Source: Halopseudomonas litoralis (GTDB lineage: Bacteria > Pseudomonadota > Gammaproteobacteria > Pseudomonadales > Pseudomonadaceae). Taken from it: a DNA stretch of 64,000 bases. Location: assembly GCF_900105005.1 (NCBI RefSeq), contig NZ_LT629748.1, positions 310,001-374,000 of the forward strand, written 5' to 3'. Within the stretch, counting starts at the first letter, position 1. Each line of letters opens with the position of its first letter. Positions 46,073-55,676 of the stretch are shown one piece after another. The notes below the pieces were generated by a model that was given only the letters and a program-made list of their open reading frames with translations, was not told the origin of the DNA and did not search any database. Both the position numbers and the translations under genes were made by a program.

Positions 46073-46149
46073 CAATTCTCACTTCCCGCGTGCATTGATA
46101 AATCTGTTTCAGCACCAGCACCGCGGTTCGCGATGAGCATCAACAGACT

Positions 46150-47184
46150 CTAGCCCGGGCGTAAGCCACGACGCAGCGTCACGGATGGTGTCTCCCCGAA
46201 CAGTGCCTTGTAGTAGGTGCCAAACATCCCCATATGCCAGAAGCCCCAGCGAGCAGCAACCTCACTTATCAGAACCCTGCCTGGTGGAGTAGTAAGAAGC
46301 TCCTGACGTGCGCCATGCAGCCTGATATAACGTAAAAATGCTACTGGGCTTATGGATAGGACTTTCTGGAACGCATAGTGAAGCGTTCGGCGGCTGATAC
46401 GCAGTTCTTGGCATACTTCAAGTACCGTAGGGGGGAGATGTTTATTCGAAAGCATATACTCCCTGGCCTTTTCGACAATATGCCGGTGGACGAACTGTCC
46501 CGGGTTGCCCGGCTGGACATGGCCTAAAGTCTCAAGCCCGACTATTAGGGTGTTCATTATGTCGCTGAACAAAACTTGGCGTACTCTCGTATCATTTAAA
46601 GAGTATGGGTTGTTGGAAACACCTTCGAATATATGATGCAAGCTGTAGCGGAGGCTTTGACAGAGCTGTTGTGATGCTGGCGCTACGCCGCTGAGCTGAT
46701 AAAGATGCTGTACATTAATTTCGGTAAAATCCTCTATGTACTGGTTAAGTGCATTAAGATCCAGAACGGCGACATAAATGTCAGAACTGGACGGAGTTCT
46801 GAACCTTAATTCAGAGTTTGGTTTGAGGAAGAATAAAGAGTCGCTCACCAGCTTGTCGCCACTCCAGAAGCCCTCACCTTCAATATTTACCGGGATTCCA
46901 ACAACAAAGCTATTAGGCCATGGCTGACCCTGCTGGTCGACGGCTTTATCCATTCTTTCGCGAAACAGTTGTATTGGGCCAAGAGATATATCACTGAGTG
47001 AGCCATGAAAAGCCCCTTCGCTGATCTGCAGATACTCTTGATGCCATTTGGGTAAGGCCTGTGCTTGCAAAAAAACATCACTTGTTTCTATAACGGTGAA
47101 AGACGCCTCGGCAGGTGGCTGAGTAGCGCTTGGGGTTGGTGTTTCGCCTATATTTATATTTAAACTCATTGGCTTTGTTCTCAT
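46150..47184 (-). CDS. qhpR: AraC-family regulator of the QHNDH genes (QhpR-like)
   Basis: This protein of about 344 residues has an N-terminal AraC-binding-like domain and C-terminal AraC HTH (about 255-340): VLEVCQELRISRRTLHYAFQ, then ISEVAARWGFWHMGMFGTYY. It is divergent from the amine dehydrogenase locus, as qhpR is in other bacteria, where amines induce the operon. The start is uncertain: ATG 47184, TTG 47211 and ATG 47169 are all possible and none has an ideal ribosome-binding site. Confidence 0.75.
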   Translation of the reverse strand: MRTKPMSLNINIGETPTPSATQPPAEASFTVIETSDVFLQAQALPKWHQEYLQISEGAFHGSLSDISLGPIQLFRERMDKAVDQQGQPWPNSFVVGIPVNIEGEGFWSGDKLVSDSLFFLKPNSELRFRTPSSSDIYVAVLDLNALNQYIEDFTEINVQHLYQLSGVAPASQQLCQSLRYSLHHIFEGVSNNPYSLNDTRVRQVLFSDIMNTLIVGLETLGHVQPGNPGQFVHRHIVEKAREYMLSNKHLPPTVLEVCQELRISRRTLHYAFQKVLSISPVAFLRYIRLHGARQELLTTPPGRVLISEVAARWGFWHMGMFGTYYKALFGETPSVTLRRGLRPG

Positions 47185-47568
47185 CGACCATTCAGTGATC
47201 ACATTCCTCAATCTACCTCGCTGCTCTCGTTAAGCAGCTGTTTTGATTGGGTCTGCAGTGTTTCAGCAGGCCAAGGAAGTCCTTCTGGTAATCGGTTGGA
47301 TTGTAATTTACCACGAAATGTAACGCCGAGCACCTGCTGGTCTAAACTCTGCTAAGTCGCCTCTATATAGCATCGCCCACAATGAGAAATAGACAAGAGC
47401 TAATTGGTGAGCGGCCATCAGCTGTTGCCGATTCTTGATAATTTCAGGACTGTTTATGCCATTTCACGATAAAGGCTTTGTCTTGCGCTGGATATTATTC
47501 TGGTTGGGTGCTTTGTTTCGTCCATTGATATACACCGGTCAAGAATAAAAATCAGAGAGGAATACATA
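47185..47568. promoter_or_regulatory. Divergent promoter region qhpR / aldehyde dehydrogenase
   Basis: This 384-base AT-rich region between the divergent genes must hold the promoters and AraC-type operators. I see no strong inverted repeat. A possible 30-residue ORF occupies its right end, and AGAGGAA before 47569 is the ribosome-binding site of the aldehyde dehydrogenase. Confidence 0.5.
47456..47548 (+). CDS. Possible 30-residue membrane peptide ahead of the aldehyde dehydrogenase
   Basis: This ATG-started ORF of 30 codons is preceded by AGGA at 6 bases. It encodes a basic N-terminus ([11 protein letters not shown]), one hydrophobic helix ([10 protein letters not shown]) and a short polar tail. 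It ends 20 bases before the aldehyde dehydrogenase ATG. It could be a small membrane protein or a leader peptide, or a chance ORF. No family known to me. Confidence 0.35.
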   Translation: MPFHDKGFVLRWILFWLGALFRPLIYTGQE

Positions 47569-49089
47569 ATGCTTTATATTAAACCTGGTCACCCTGGCTC
47601 GCTGGTTCAGCTCAAGCCGCGCTACGGAAACTTCATCGGTGGGGAATTCATGGTGCCGGCCGATGGCGAGTATTTTACTAATACCTCACCGGTGACGGGT
47701 GAGGTGATTGCTGAATTTCCCCGTTCTAAGGCTGCGGACATCGACAAGGCACTGGATGCCGCTCATGCAGCAGCGGATGCTTGGGGTAAGACTTCGCCAC
47801 AGGATCGTGCGCTGGTTTTGTTGAAGATCGCTGATCGCATCGAAGCCAACCTGGAAATGCTGGCCGTCGCTGACACCTGGGATAATGGTAAGGCCATACG
47901 TGAAACGCTGAATGCTGACGTACCGCTGGCCGCCGATCACTTTCGGTACTTCGCCGGGTGTATTCGCGCCCAGGAAGGTAGCGCAGCGGAAATCAATGAA
48001 CACACCGTTGCATATCATTTCCATGAGCCATTGGGTGTGGTTGGGCAAATCATTCCATGGAACTTCCCCTTGTTGATGGCTGCGTGGAAATTGGCTCCGG
48101 CCCTGGCTGCCGGTAACTGCGTCGTACTCAAACCGGCTGAGCAGACGCCGCTCTCCATGAGCCTTTTTGCAGAGCTGGTTGGTGATCTATTGCCGCCGGG
48201 CGTTCTGAACATCGTTCAGGGCTTCGGCAAGGAAGCTGGAGAGGCGCTGGCTACCAGTACGCGCATTGCTAAAATCGCCTTCACCGGCTCGACACCGGTT
48301 GGCGCACACATCATGCATTGCGCCGCTGAGAATATCATCCCGAGTACCGTGGAGCTGGGTGGTAAGTCGCCGAATATTTTTTTTGAGGACATCATGAGTG
48401 CGGAGCCGGAGTTTATTGAGAAAGCCGCCGAAGGTTTGGTGTTGGGCTTCTTCAATCAGGGTGAGGTCTGTACCTGTCCGTCACGCGCCTTGGTCCAGGA
48501 GTCCATCTTCGAGCCGTTCATGAATGAGGTGATGAAAAAAATCAAAAAAATCAAGCGTGGCGACCCTCTGGATACCGAAACCATGGTTGGTGCTCAGGCC
48601 AGTGAGCAGCAGTTCGAAAAAATCCTTTCCTACCTGGACATTGCTCAGGAAGAAGGTGCGCAGGTGCTCACTGGTGGTGAGGCGGAGAAGCTCGAAGGCG
48701 GATTGGCTAGTGGTTACTACATTCAGCCAACCTTGCTCAAGGGAGATAACAGCATGCGTGTGTTCCAGGAGGAAATCTTCGGGCCAGTGATCGGTGTGAC
48801 CACGTTCAAGGATGAGGCCGAAGCTCTGGAGGTCGCTAATGATACGGAGTTCGGTCTCGGTGCGGGGCTCTGGACGCGCGATATGAATCGTGCCTATCGC
48901 ATGGGGCGGGGTATCAAGGCTGGTCGCGTATGGACCAACTGCTATCACCTGTATCCGGCACATGCGGCGTTCGGTGGTTACAAGAAGTCTGGCGTCGGTC
49001 GCGAAAATCACAAGATGATGCTCGATCATTACCAGCAAACCAAGAACCTGTTGGTCAGCTACGACATCAATCCGATGGGCTTTTTCTAA
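47569..49089 (+). CDS. NAD-dependent aldehyde dehydrogenase (ExaC-like)
   Basis: This 506-residue enzyme closely follows P. aeruginosa ExaC from its start ([12 protein letters not shown]) to its end. The catalytic Cys lies in [17 protein letters not shown] (about 293-309) and the general-base Glu in [10 protein letters not shown] (about 259-268). The NAD-site motif is FTGSTPVG. It probably oxidises the aldehydes released by the amine dehydrogenase. It is first in the rightward gene set; 305 bases and a palindrome separate it from qhpA. Confidence 0.88.
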   Translation: MLYIKPGHPGSLVQLKPRYGNFIGGEFMVPADGEYFTNTSPVTGEVIAEFPRSKAADIDKALDAAHAAADAWGKTSPQDRALVLLKIADRIEANLEMLAVADTWDNGKAIRETLNADVPLAADHFRYFAGCIRAQEGSAAEINEHTVAYHFHEPLGVVGQIIPWNFPLLMAAWKLAPALAAGNCVVLKPAEQTPLSMSLFAELVGDLLPPGVLNIVQGFGKEAGEALATSTRIAKIAFTGSTPVGAHIMHCAAENIIPSTVELGGKSPNIFFEDIMSAEPEFIEKAAEGLVLGFFNQGEVCTCPSRALVQESIFEPFMNEVMKKIKKIKRGDPLDTETMVGAQASEQQFEKILSYLDIAQEEGAQVLTGGEAEKLEGGLASGYYIQPTLLKGDNSMRVFQEEIFGPVIGVTTFKDEAEALEVANDTEFGLGAGLWTRDMNRAYRMGRGIKAGRVWTNCYHLYPAHAAFGGYKKSGVGRENHKMMLDHYQQTKNLLVSYDINPMGFF

Positions 49090-49161
49090 GTCATGATCGC
49101 GGCTTTCTGAAGAGAGGGCCGCGGCAAGACTGGAAATGTGTATATGTTACGTTCCGCTCTT

Positions 49162-49217
49162 ATTAGGATCTGTACGAAAAGTGCCTGCGCTCGGCGACTT
49201 TTCGTACAGACCCTAAT
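49162..49217. repeat. 21-bp near-perfect palindrome (possible MITE or IS relic)
   Basis: Left arm 49162-49182 (begins ATTAGGATCTGTACG) and right arm 49197-49217 are complementary at 20 of 21 positions, with a 14-nt loop that itself can pair GCC/GGC. There is no T tract for a terminator. The GGTCTGTACGAAAAG termini and short size suggest the joined ends of an insertion element. It is the main feature of the 305-base gap before qhpA, which also holds a small TGGGCC/GGCCCA hairpin at 49320-49335. Confidence 0.6.
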
Positions 49218-49394
49218 GTTGCCGAATTACGATAGCCAACACGGCTTCATTGCCCAAATGCGATATCGGTCTGAGCGCTCTCACTTGTAACCTTAATACG
49301 TCACTGACTGAACCTTGAGTGGGCCTTTTGGCCCATAGCCACAGTCGGCCCTAACTACTACTACACCTGCTAATAATAAATTAGGGAGCTAACA

Positions 49395-51011
49395 ATGCGT
49401 GCGCAAAGTGCATGTTTAACACTCCTGCGACCGCTGGCGCTATGTATAGCGACAGTAGTTGCCTCCGGGCTGGTCAATGCCGACCCAGTATCCGACGCCA
49501 AAGCCTTGCTCAACACCAAGTGCATGGCCTGTCATGTTCCCGTCGAAGGTAAAGGGTTGGATCGGATCGATGCCTCCCGTCGTACGCCCGAAGGTTGGGA
49601 CATGACCATCGAGCGAATGATCGTGGCACATGGAGTCAGGGTCTCTGCAGAGGAACGACAGACGCTGGTGAAATATCTGGCTGATACCCGTGGTTTGGCA
49701 CCGGAGGAAACTGCGGATCGCCGTTACCTGCTGGAACGTGATTTTACACTGATAGAAACCCCCGATAACAAGTTGGTCCACGAGACCTGCGGTCGTTGCC
49801 ACTCCGAGGGGCGCATTGCTCTGCAGCGCCGTACCGAAGACGACTGGCGCAAGCTCGCCCACTTCCACGTCGGCCAGTATCCGGTCATTGAGATTCAGGC
49901 TGGTGGTCGAGACCGTAATTGGTGGGAGATCGCGTCCAAGGAAGTGCCGCCAATTCTCGGCAAGCTCTATCCCAATATATCTGACAGCTGGAAGCAGTGG
50001 CAGCAGCATAAGTACGCCAGTGCGGAAGGTTCCTGGCGCATCGTAGGCCATCGTCCAGGTTGGGGGGCTTATGAAGGGGTGGCGACTATCGAGGCAGATG
50101 ACGTCGCCGATCATTATAAACTGGATATGCAGTTGACATATGCCGATGGTCGCAAGGAGCGCGCGCAGGGTAATGCGGTTGTCTATACCGGTTATGAGTG
50201 GCGTGCCACCGTCAAGCAAGGTGATGAAGAGGTTCGTCAGGTGTTCACTCTTTCACCGGACGGCCAGACGTTGTCGGGCCGTTGGCATCAGGCTGGAGTG
50301 AACTCCCTCGGCGGTGATTTGCAGGCCGTACGTAATGGTCCGGATTCGCCCACACAGCTGCTGGCAGTTGATCCAAGCCATATCCGTGCAGGTACGATGC
50401 AGCGTGTCACCCTGTACGGCAACAATTTGTCCGGTGATATAAATCTGGGCTCCGGCATTGAGGTGGTGAAGGTTATTGAGCGCTCCGCAGACAAAGTGAT
50501 TATTGAGGCGCGTGCTGCTGCTGGTGCTGAGGAGGGTATGCGTGCTGTGGGCGTGGGCAAAGCTGGTTTGGAGCAGAGTTTGGCACTCTATCAGAAGGTT
50601 GACTTTCTGAAGATAGAGCCGGGTGAGGCCATGGCTCATATTGGAGGGAACGGTGGCCCGGTTCCGAAGATTCCCGTGCAGTTTGAAAGCGTGGGCTATG
50701 CCTACGGGCCGGACGGTAAGCAGGGTACGGATGATGATATTCGTCTTGGCTATTTCCCGGCTACCTGGTCGGTTGACAACCTGAATGAGAATGCCATGCA
50801 AATGCGGGATGTCGAGTTCGCCGGTAACCTGCAGCCGGGTGGCCTATTTATTCCTGGTGATGCTGGCCCCAATCCTAAGCGCAAGTACGGCACTAATAAT
50901 ACCGGTGAGTTGAAGGTGACCGCGGTGGTTGATGATGCCGGGCGTGCTGTCGAGGCAAGTAAGCCTTTCGTGGTGACAGTGCAGCGCTGGAACGACCCAC
51001 ACATCCGTTGA
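49395..51011 (+). CDS. qhpA: Quinohaemoprotein amine dehydrogenase alpha subunit (dihaem)
   Basis: QHNDH oxidises primary amines to aldehydes in the periplasm. The alpha subunit of 538 residues passes electrons through two c-type haems. It has a signal peptide (1 to about 29, LVNA), haem motifs CMACH (43-47) and CGRCH (132-136) in the N-terminal cytochrome domain, and Ig-like beta domains after about residue 180. RBS GGGAG precedes the ATG. Next gene qhpD begins 18 bases after the stop. Confidence 0.95.
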   Translation: MRAQSACLTLLRPLALCIATVVASGLVNADPVSDAKALLNTKCMACHVPVEGKGLDRIDASRRTPEGWDMTIERMIVAHGVRVSAEERQTLVKYLADTRGLAPEETADRRYLLERDFTLIETPDNKLVHETCGRCHSEGRIALQRRTEDDWRKLAHFHVGQYPVIEIQAGGRDRNWWEIASKEVPPILGKLYPNISDSWKQWQQHKYASAEGSWRIVGHRPGWGAYEGVATIEADDVADHYKLDMQLTYADGRKERAQGNAVVYTGYEWRATVKQGDEEVRQVFTLSPDGQTLSGRWHQAGVNSLGGDLQAVRNGPDSPTQLLAVDPSHIRAGTMQRVTLYGNNLSGDINLGSGIEVVKVIERSADKVIIEARAAAGAEEGMRAVGVGKAGLEQSLALYQKVDFLKIEPGEAMAHIGGNGGPVPKIPVQFESVGYAYGPDGKQGTDDDIRLGYFPATWSVDNLNENAMQMRDVEFAGNLQPGGLFIPGDAGPNPKRKYGTNNTGELKVTAVVDDAGRAVEASKPFVVTVQRWNDPHIR

Positions 51012-51029
51012 TAAACCAGGAGCGACGCT

Positions 51030-52463
51030 ATGAGTGCGCTTTATTTAAATCGTTATAGTTTTCACGATGTCAAGCTGGAAGGGCGTCGGGTGCTGTTTCA
51101 TATCCCGTCCAGCGGTTTGTTTGAACTGGATGAGTTGGGTGGGTCTCTGATCGACTTTCTCAAAGAGAACGAGCAGATAACGTTGGATGGTGTGCAGCAG
51201 CGTTTCGACGGTCAGGCTGCATCGGCGGATATCACGCAGACGCTGGATAGTTTTCGTGAGCTGTCGATTATTGGCGACGAACCGGGTATGCCGGATCCTG
51301 GAATGAAGGTAGAGATCCGTCAGTTTCCAATCAGTACCGTGGTTTTGAACGTCAATACGGGCTGCAACCTGAGTTGTACCTACTGCTACAAAGAGGATCT
51401 TGCTGTCCCTACCAAGGGCGTACGGATGAACTTCGAGACGGCCCGCAAGAGCATAGAATTGTTGCTGAAGGAAGGTGCTCCCAATGACCGGCTGAATGTG
51501 ATTTTCTTCGGCGGTGAACCCTTGAGCAATCTGCCCTTGATCAAGCAGACCGTTGAGTACACAGAGCGGCGTTGTGCGGAGGAGGGCAAGCTGGTCGATT
51601 TCTCGATGACCACCAACGCCACAATGCTTACTGAAGATATTGTCGACTATCTGGATAGTCACCGTTTCGGCATCTCAATCAGCATGGATGGGCCGCAGGC
51701 GGTACATGACCGGCGACGTATTACCGTCAGCGGCCAAGGTACCTATGCGGTAGTTGCTGCCAAGGCACGGATGCTCCTTGAGCGTTACCGCTCGAAACCG
51801 GTAGGTGTGCGTGTCACCTTGACGGCTGGCTATACCGACGTACAAGCCATCCATGAGCATCTGAAATACGATCTCGGTTTTTTTGAAGTCGGTGTTGCGC
51901 CCGCTACTTCTGGGCCAGTGACGGTGTTCAATCTGAGCAGTGACGAATTGCGCGAAGTCTTCGATGGGATGATGGCATTGGGTCGGGATTATCGTGATGC
52001 CGCACTGGAGGGACGCAACAATGGTTTCTCCAATATGCATCAGTTGATGAGCGACCTGTACGAAGGACGCAAAAAGGCACTGCCCTGTGGGGCCGGTGTT
52101 GGCCTGCTGGCGGTGGATCACGACGGTGACCTGAACCTCTGTCATCGTTTTACCGGTTCCGATATGCCGCGTTTTGGCAACGTCGATGATGGCATAGCCA
52201 AAGAAGCGCTGGGTAGCTTTCTGGAGAGTGCTACCAGTCGCGTTGATAAGGGTTGCTCGACCTGCCGTATCCGCAATTTGTGCGCGGGTGGCTGTTATCA
52301 CGAATCTTATGCGCACTTCGGAGATCCGCTATCGCCAACATATCACTACTGCGATCTGATGCGGGAGTGGGTGGATTTCGGCATCGAGATCTATGCGGAG
52401 ATTCTGCAGAAGAATCCCCAGTTCTTCAAAAAGCATCTGAGCACTCGGAGTGTCCAGCTATGA
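51030..52463 (+). CDS. qhpD: Radical SAM peptide-modifying enzyme QhpD
   Basis: QhpD makes the Cys-to-Asp/Glu thioether cross-links in the QHNDH gamma subunit. The 477-residue protein has an N-terminal RiPP-recognition-like part (1-95) and the radical SAM cluster CNLSCTYC (C112, C116, C119). A SPASM domain follows with [35 protein letters not shown] and YHYC cysteines for extra Fe-S clusters. Its stop overlaps the start of its substrate gene qhpC (ATGA). Confidence 0.95.
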   Translation: MSALYLNRYSFHDVKLEGRRVLFHIPSSGLFELDELGGSLIDFLKENEQITLDGVQQRFDGQAASADITQTLDSFRELSIIGDEPGMPDPGMKVEIRQFPISTVVLNVNTGCNLSCTYCYKEDLAVPTKGVRMNFETARKSIELLLKEGAPNDRLNVIFFGGEPLSNLPLIKQTVEYTERRCAEEGKLVDFSMTTNATMLTEDIVDYLDSHRFGISISMDGPQAVHDRRRITVSGQGTYAVVAAKARMLLERYRSKPVGVRVTLTAGYTDVQAIHEHLKYDLGFFEVGVAPATSGPVTVFNLSSDELREVFDGMMALGRDYRDAALEGRNNGFSNMHQLMSDLYEGRKKALPCGAGVGLLAVDHDGDLNLCHRFTGSDMPRFGNVDDGIAKEALGSFLESATSRVDKGCSTCRIRNLCAGGCYHESYAHFGDPLSPTYHYCDLMREWVDFGIEIYAEILQKNPQFFKKHLSTRSVQL

Positions 52464-52777
52464 ACCATATGAAGCCTTTAAACATGAAAGCTCACCTGGT
52501 CGAGGTGGCGATGGAAAGTGGCGATACCGAGGAGGTCGTAGCCATGGCAGCGGTGGTTGGCTGCTCGACTACCTTCGACCCAGGTTGGGAAGTTGACCCA
52601 TTCCTCGGCGTAGCCGGTCTGTGTCAGCCAATGGAAGCTGACCTTTATGGTTGTGCTGATCCCTGCTGGTGGCCGGCACAGGTTCCGGACACGCTACATA
52701 ACTACACAGACTGGGGAGCCGGGAAGGACGCAGCGATGGAGGATTGGGCTGACCTGCAATCGGTCTTCCCCAAGTAA
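52460..52777 (+). CDS. qhpC: Quinohaemoprotein amine dehydrogenase gamma subunit (CTQ-bearing)
   Basis: This 105-residue catalytic subunit precursor, started at ATG 52460, has a 28-residue non-Sec leader (1-28) and a mature part of 77 residues. Numbered after the leader, all known modified residues match exactly. Thioether pairs are C35-E44, C55-D61 and C69-D77 (mature 7-16, 27-33, 41-49). The cysteine tryptophylquinone forms from C65 and W71 (mature 37 and 43). This exact fit supports the chosen start. The peptide is modified in the cytoplasm, exported by QhpF and trimmed by QhpE. Confidence 0.95.
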   Translation: MNHMKPLNMKAHLVEVAMESGDTEEVVAMAAVVGCSTTFDPGWEVDPFLGVAGLCQPMEADLYGCADPCWWPAQVPDTLHNYTDWGAGKDAAMEDWADLQSVFPK

Positions 52778-52835
52778 GCCACGCCAACGTATTCGGCCTG
52801 AGCAGTCTGCGCTGCTAGGCCAAGAGGGAATCATA

Positions 52836-53951
52836 ATGAACAATAAGAAGTATTCGCGCTTGTATAGCGGCTTGTTACTGGGTGGTGCAGGGCTGGGTTT
52901 GAGTTTCCTGACTCAGATGGCGGTGGCTGATACGAAGGACTATCTGGTCACTGCGGCACGCCCAGACAAGGTGATTGTCGTAGATGTGGAAGCCCGAGAG
53001 GTATACAAGACTCATACAATCCCCAACACGGCGCAGGGGACCAGTGTTGCTGGACTGACGGTTTCCAAGGATGGCAAGGTAGCCTACATGATCCATAACC
53101 GTTGGGAAACGGTATCCGGTATTGACCTGGAGAGTGGCGAAGAAGTGTTTCGTGCCGAGCTTTCCTCTCCGGGAATACGTGGCAAGGCTCACTTTGCTAT
53201 CGATGTCAGCCCGGACGGCAAGGAGCTGGCAGTACATGTCAACCCGACACGTCTGAAGCTGGCGGAATACGAGGTGCTGGATACCTATATCGCCATCTAT
53301 GATACCAGCGACGGAGTGGGAGCTGTACCGGTGCGTAAATTGGATGCACCGCGTAGAACCACTACTCTGGCCTACTCACCGGATTACGAACGACTGTATG
53401 CTTTCAGCTGGGATATGCTCGTACTCGACCCACAAACTGGCGAACAGATTGGCATGCACCCCTGGAAAGGCTGGACGCGCGAAGGCTTTGGTGAGCCGGA
53501 TACGCTGTCGGTGTCACCGCAGTTCGAGCAGGCAAACGAGTTCGCCACTCCGTACTTCATCAACTATACCGACGAGAATGGTGAAACCTCGATAAAAGCG
53601 GGTGTCTGGTCCCTGGATCTGGCCAAGGATACGGTACGTTTCAGCGAATTCGAGGCGCCTTTGGTGATGCCCTTTTCGACTGTTATCAACCCGGTTCGGC
53701 GTAACGAGGCTTACACAGCCTACACCCAGTTGACCAAAACGGATATAGACACGGGTGAGATGCTCAAGCGTATAGATCTGGATCGTACTTTTTATACGGT
53801 TCAGGTATCGAGTGATGGCAAAGAGTTGTACATCGGCGGTACGGTGAATGAAATTGCAATCTATGACAGTGAAACGCTGGAATCGAAAGGCAAGATCGTC
53901 ATCAGCGAGGGGGATCAGGTGCTGAGTTCCCTTCGCATGGTGCAGCGCTGA
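52836..53951 (+). CDS. qhpB: Quinohaemoprotein amine dehydrogenase beta subunit
   Basis: This 371-residue secreted protein has a signal peptide (1 to about 31) and seven-bladed beta-propeller repeats (LVTAARPDKVIVVDVEAREV, then VAYMIHNRW, SPDGKELAVHV, SPDYERLYAFSW, SSDGKELYIGG). In known QHNDH this propeller holds the gamma subunit next to the CTQ site. RBS GAGGGAA precedes ATG 52836. Confidence 0.93.
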   Translation: MNNKKYSRLYSGLLLGGAGLGLSFLTQMAVADTKDYLVTAARPDKVIVVDVEAREVYKTHTIPNTAQGTSVAGLTVSKDGKVAYMIHNRWETVSGIDLESGEEVFRAELSSPGIRGKAHFAIDVSPDGKELAVHVNPTRLKLAEYEVLDTYIAIYDTSDGVGAVPVRKLDAPRRTTTLAYSPDYERLYAFSWDMLVLDPQTGEQIGMHPWKGWTREGFGEPDTLSVSPQFEQANEFATPYFINYTDENGETSIKAGVWSLDLAKDTVRFSEFEAPLVMPFSTVINPVRRNEAYTAYTQLTKTDIDTGEMLKRIDLDRTFYTVQVSSDGKELYIGGTVNEIAIYDSETLESKGKIVISEGDQVLSSLRMVQR

Positions 53952-53982
53952 ATCGCTAGCATGCGTCTTTTTTCTGCTCGGG

Positions 53983-54012
53983 GGGAGGGCATGCCGCTTG
54001 GCATGCCCTCCC
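53983..54012 (+). repeat. Perfect 13-bp GC-rich hairpin between qhpB and qhpF
   Basis: GGGAGGGCATGCC (53983-53995) and GGCATGCCCTCCC (54000-54012) are exact complements around a GCTT loop, 31 bases after the qhpB stop. AACAAAG follows, not a T tract, so a classical terminator is unlikely. It may protect the 3' end of the qhpADCB message or reduce expression of the maturation genes. Confidence 0.8.
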
Positions 54013-54029
54013 AACAAAGTGACGGAGAC

Positions 54030-55676
54030 ATGTGGCGCTGGGTAATGACCTTTGCTGCCCCCCACTGGCGCCGATTCATGCTGATCCTGATGCTTTCGTT
54101 GCTGGTGGCAGCTGGCGGGTTGGCACAACCTTATATGACCAAACTGCTGATTGACGATGGTATCCTCGCCAAGCGTTTTGATTTCCTGATCTGGAGTGTA
54201 GCAGCCCTAGTGGGGCTGGCCTTGGTCTCTTCCTTGCTGGGGGGGCTGACCCGTTATCTATATGTCGAGGCTTCCGCGCTGGTATTGCACGGTATACGCG
54301 AAGCCATGTTTGCTCACTTGCTGCGGCTTTCTCCCGACTTTTATACGCGGGTTCGACAGGGCGACATCCATGCACGTCTCGAAGGTGATATCGGTGAGCT
54401 GCAACGCTTCATAATCGATTCCTTGCTGAGCCTGGTCAATAACAGCTTTCTGTTGATTGGCTCGGTTCTCATTCTGGCATGGATGAGCAGTGAGCTGGTT
54501 GTACTGTTATTGGTGGTTTTGACTCTTAATGCGCTTTTTCTGCGTTTCATTCGTCCCCGTATCGAACGTCTGACGCGCGTCGCGCGCGAATGCGGCTCCG
54601 ATATAGCGGCCTTCTTCGTAGAGATTCTCGGCATGGCCAAGTGTGTGCAGTCCTTCAATGGCCAGCGCCGCGAGGGTGAGCGTCTGGGGACGCTGCATGA
54701 CTCACTGCGCATGGCCACTTTGCGCCTGCAGGTGGTCGGGTACCTGGCTGGAGCTGTGCCAGGCTTGGTGCTCTCGTTGAGTATCAGCGTGGTGTTTCTG
54801 GTCGGCGGGTATCGTATTGGCGAAGGGAGCATGACCCTGGGTACGCTGATCGCCTTTGTCACCTATATGCAGCGGGCCAGTGGGCCCGCGCAATCGCTTA
54901 TGGGTTTGTATGTTGCTTATCAGCGTGCCCGCGTCAGCCTAGCACGTGTCCGTGAGATTTCCGCTGAGCGCCCTGCAGTGCAATCGCCGGATGCTGCGCT
55001 GCGCGTCGCTGTGAAAGGGCCTGGAGATCTATTACTGGAGGGCGTGAGCTTCGGTTATCCCGGCACCGGGATAACCATCCTTAAAACGCTTGACTGTCAT
55101 ATCCCGGCGGGTAGCCGAGTGGTAATCCGCGGCGCCTCGGGGGCTGGAAAATCGACACTGGTCGACCTGCTGCAACGCCACTTCGACCCCGAGCACGGGC
55201 GTATTCTGCTGGATGGAGAAGACATGCGTCACCATGACCTGCAGCAGCTGCGAAGCAGGGTAGTGGTGGTGTCTCAGGAGACCCAGCTGTTCTCATGCAA
55301 TCTACTGGAGAACATTCGCTACGGATGCCACCAGGCAAGCGACGAGGAAGTGTTGGCGGCGGCAAAGGCTGCGGGTCTGAATGAGTTTGCTGAGGATCTT
55401 GAAGTCGATGTGGGGCAGCGGGGTATGCGTCTGTCTGGGGGGCAGCGGCAGCGTGTTGCGTTGGCCAGGGCGATTTTGCTGCGGCCGGACATTTTGATCC
55501 TTGATGAAAGCACCACCGGACTCGAGCTGCATCTGGAGCAGCAAATCCATCAGAAAATCGATCTGTTGTTCGCAGGACGAACACGGATATTCATCAGCCA
55601 CAGGGCTCTCAGCGATGAGCGCTTCGATATCGTTGTGGCGCTTGATCATGGTCAGACCGTGGAGAGCGTTTCATGA
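54030..55676 (+). CDS. qhpF: ABC exporter for the modified gamma subunit, QhpF
   Basis: This half-size exporter has six N-terminal helices (about 15-290) and one nucleotide-binding domain: Walker A GASGAGKST (about 368-376), signature LSGGQRQRVALARAI, Walker B ILILDES and H-loop SHRAL. QhpF moves cross-linked QhpC into the periplasm. I use ATG 54030 (548 residues, GGAG just upstream, family-like start MWRWVMTFAAPHW). A longer frame from 53961 would be translated through the hairpin and encode a non-conserved palindromic stretch. Confidence 0.88.
   Translation: MWRWVMTFAAPHWRRFMLILMLSLLVAAGGLAQPYMTKLLIDDGILAKRFDFLIWSVAALVGLALVSSLLGGLTRYLYVEASALVLHGIREAMFAHLLRLSPDFYTRVRQGDIHARLEGDIGELQRFIIDSLLSLVNNSFLLIGSVLILAWMSSELVVLLLVVLTLNALFLRFIRPRIERLTRVARECGSDIAAFFVEILGMAKCVQSFNGQRREGERLGTLHDSLRMATLRLQVVGYLAGAVPGLVLSLSISVVFLVGGYRIGEGSMTLGTLIAFVTYMQRASGPAQSLMGLYVAYQRARVSLARVREISAERPAVQSPDAALRVAVKGPGDLLLEGVSFGYPGTGITILKTLDCHIPAGSRVVIRGASGAGKSTLVDLLQRHFDPEHGRILLDGEDMRHHDLQQLRSRVVVVSQETQLFSCNLLENIRYGCHQASDEEVLAAAKAAGLNEFAEDLEVDVGQRGMRLSGGQRQRVALARAILLRPDILILDESTTGLELHLEQQIHQKIDLLFAGRTRIFISHRALSDERFDIVVALDHGQTVESVS

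Noticed and set aside
53983..54012. Hairpin as a Rho-independent terminator
   Set aside because: No T tract follows on either strand and the qhp operon continues; kept as an RNA structure of unknown role.
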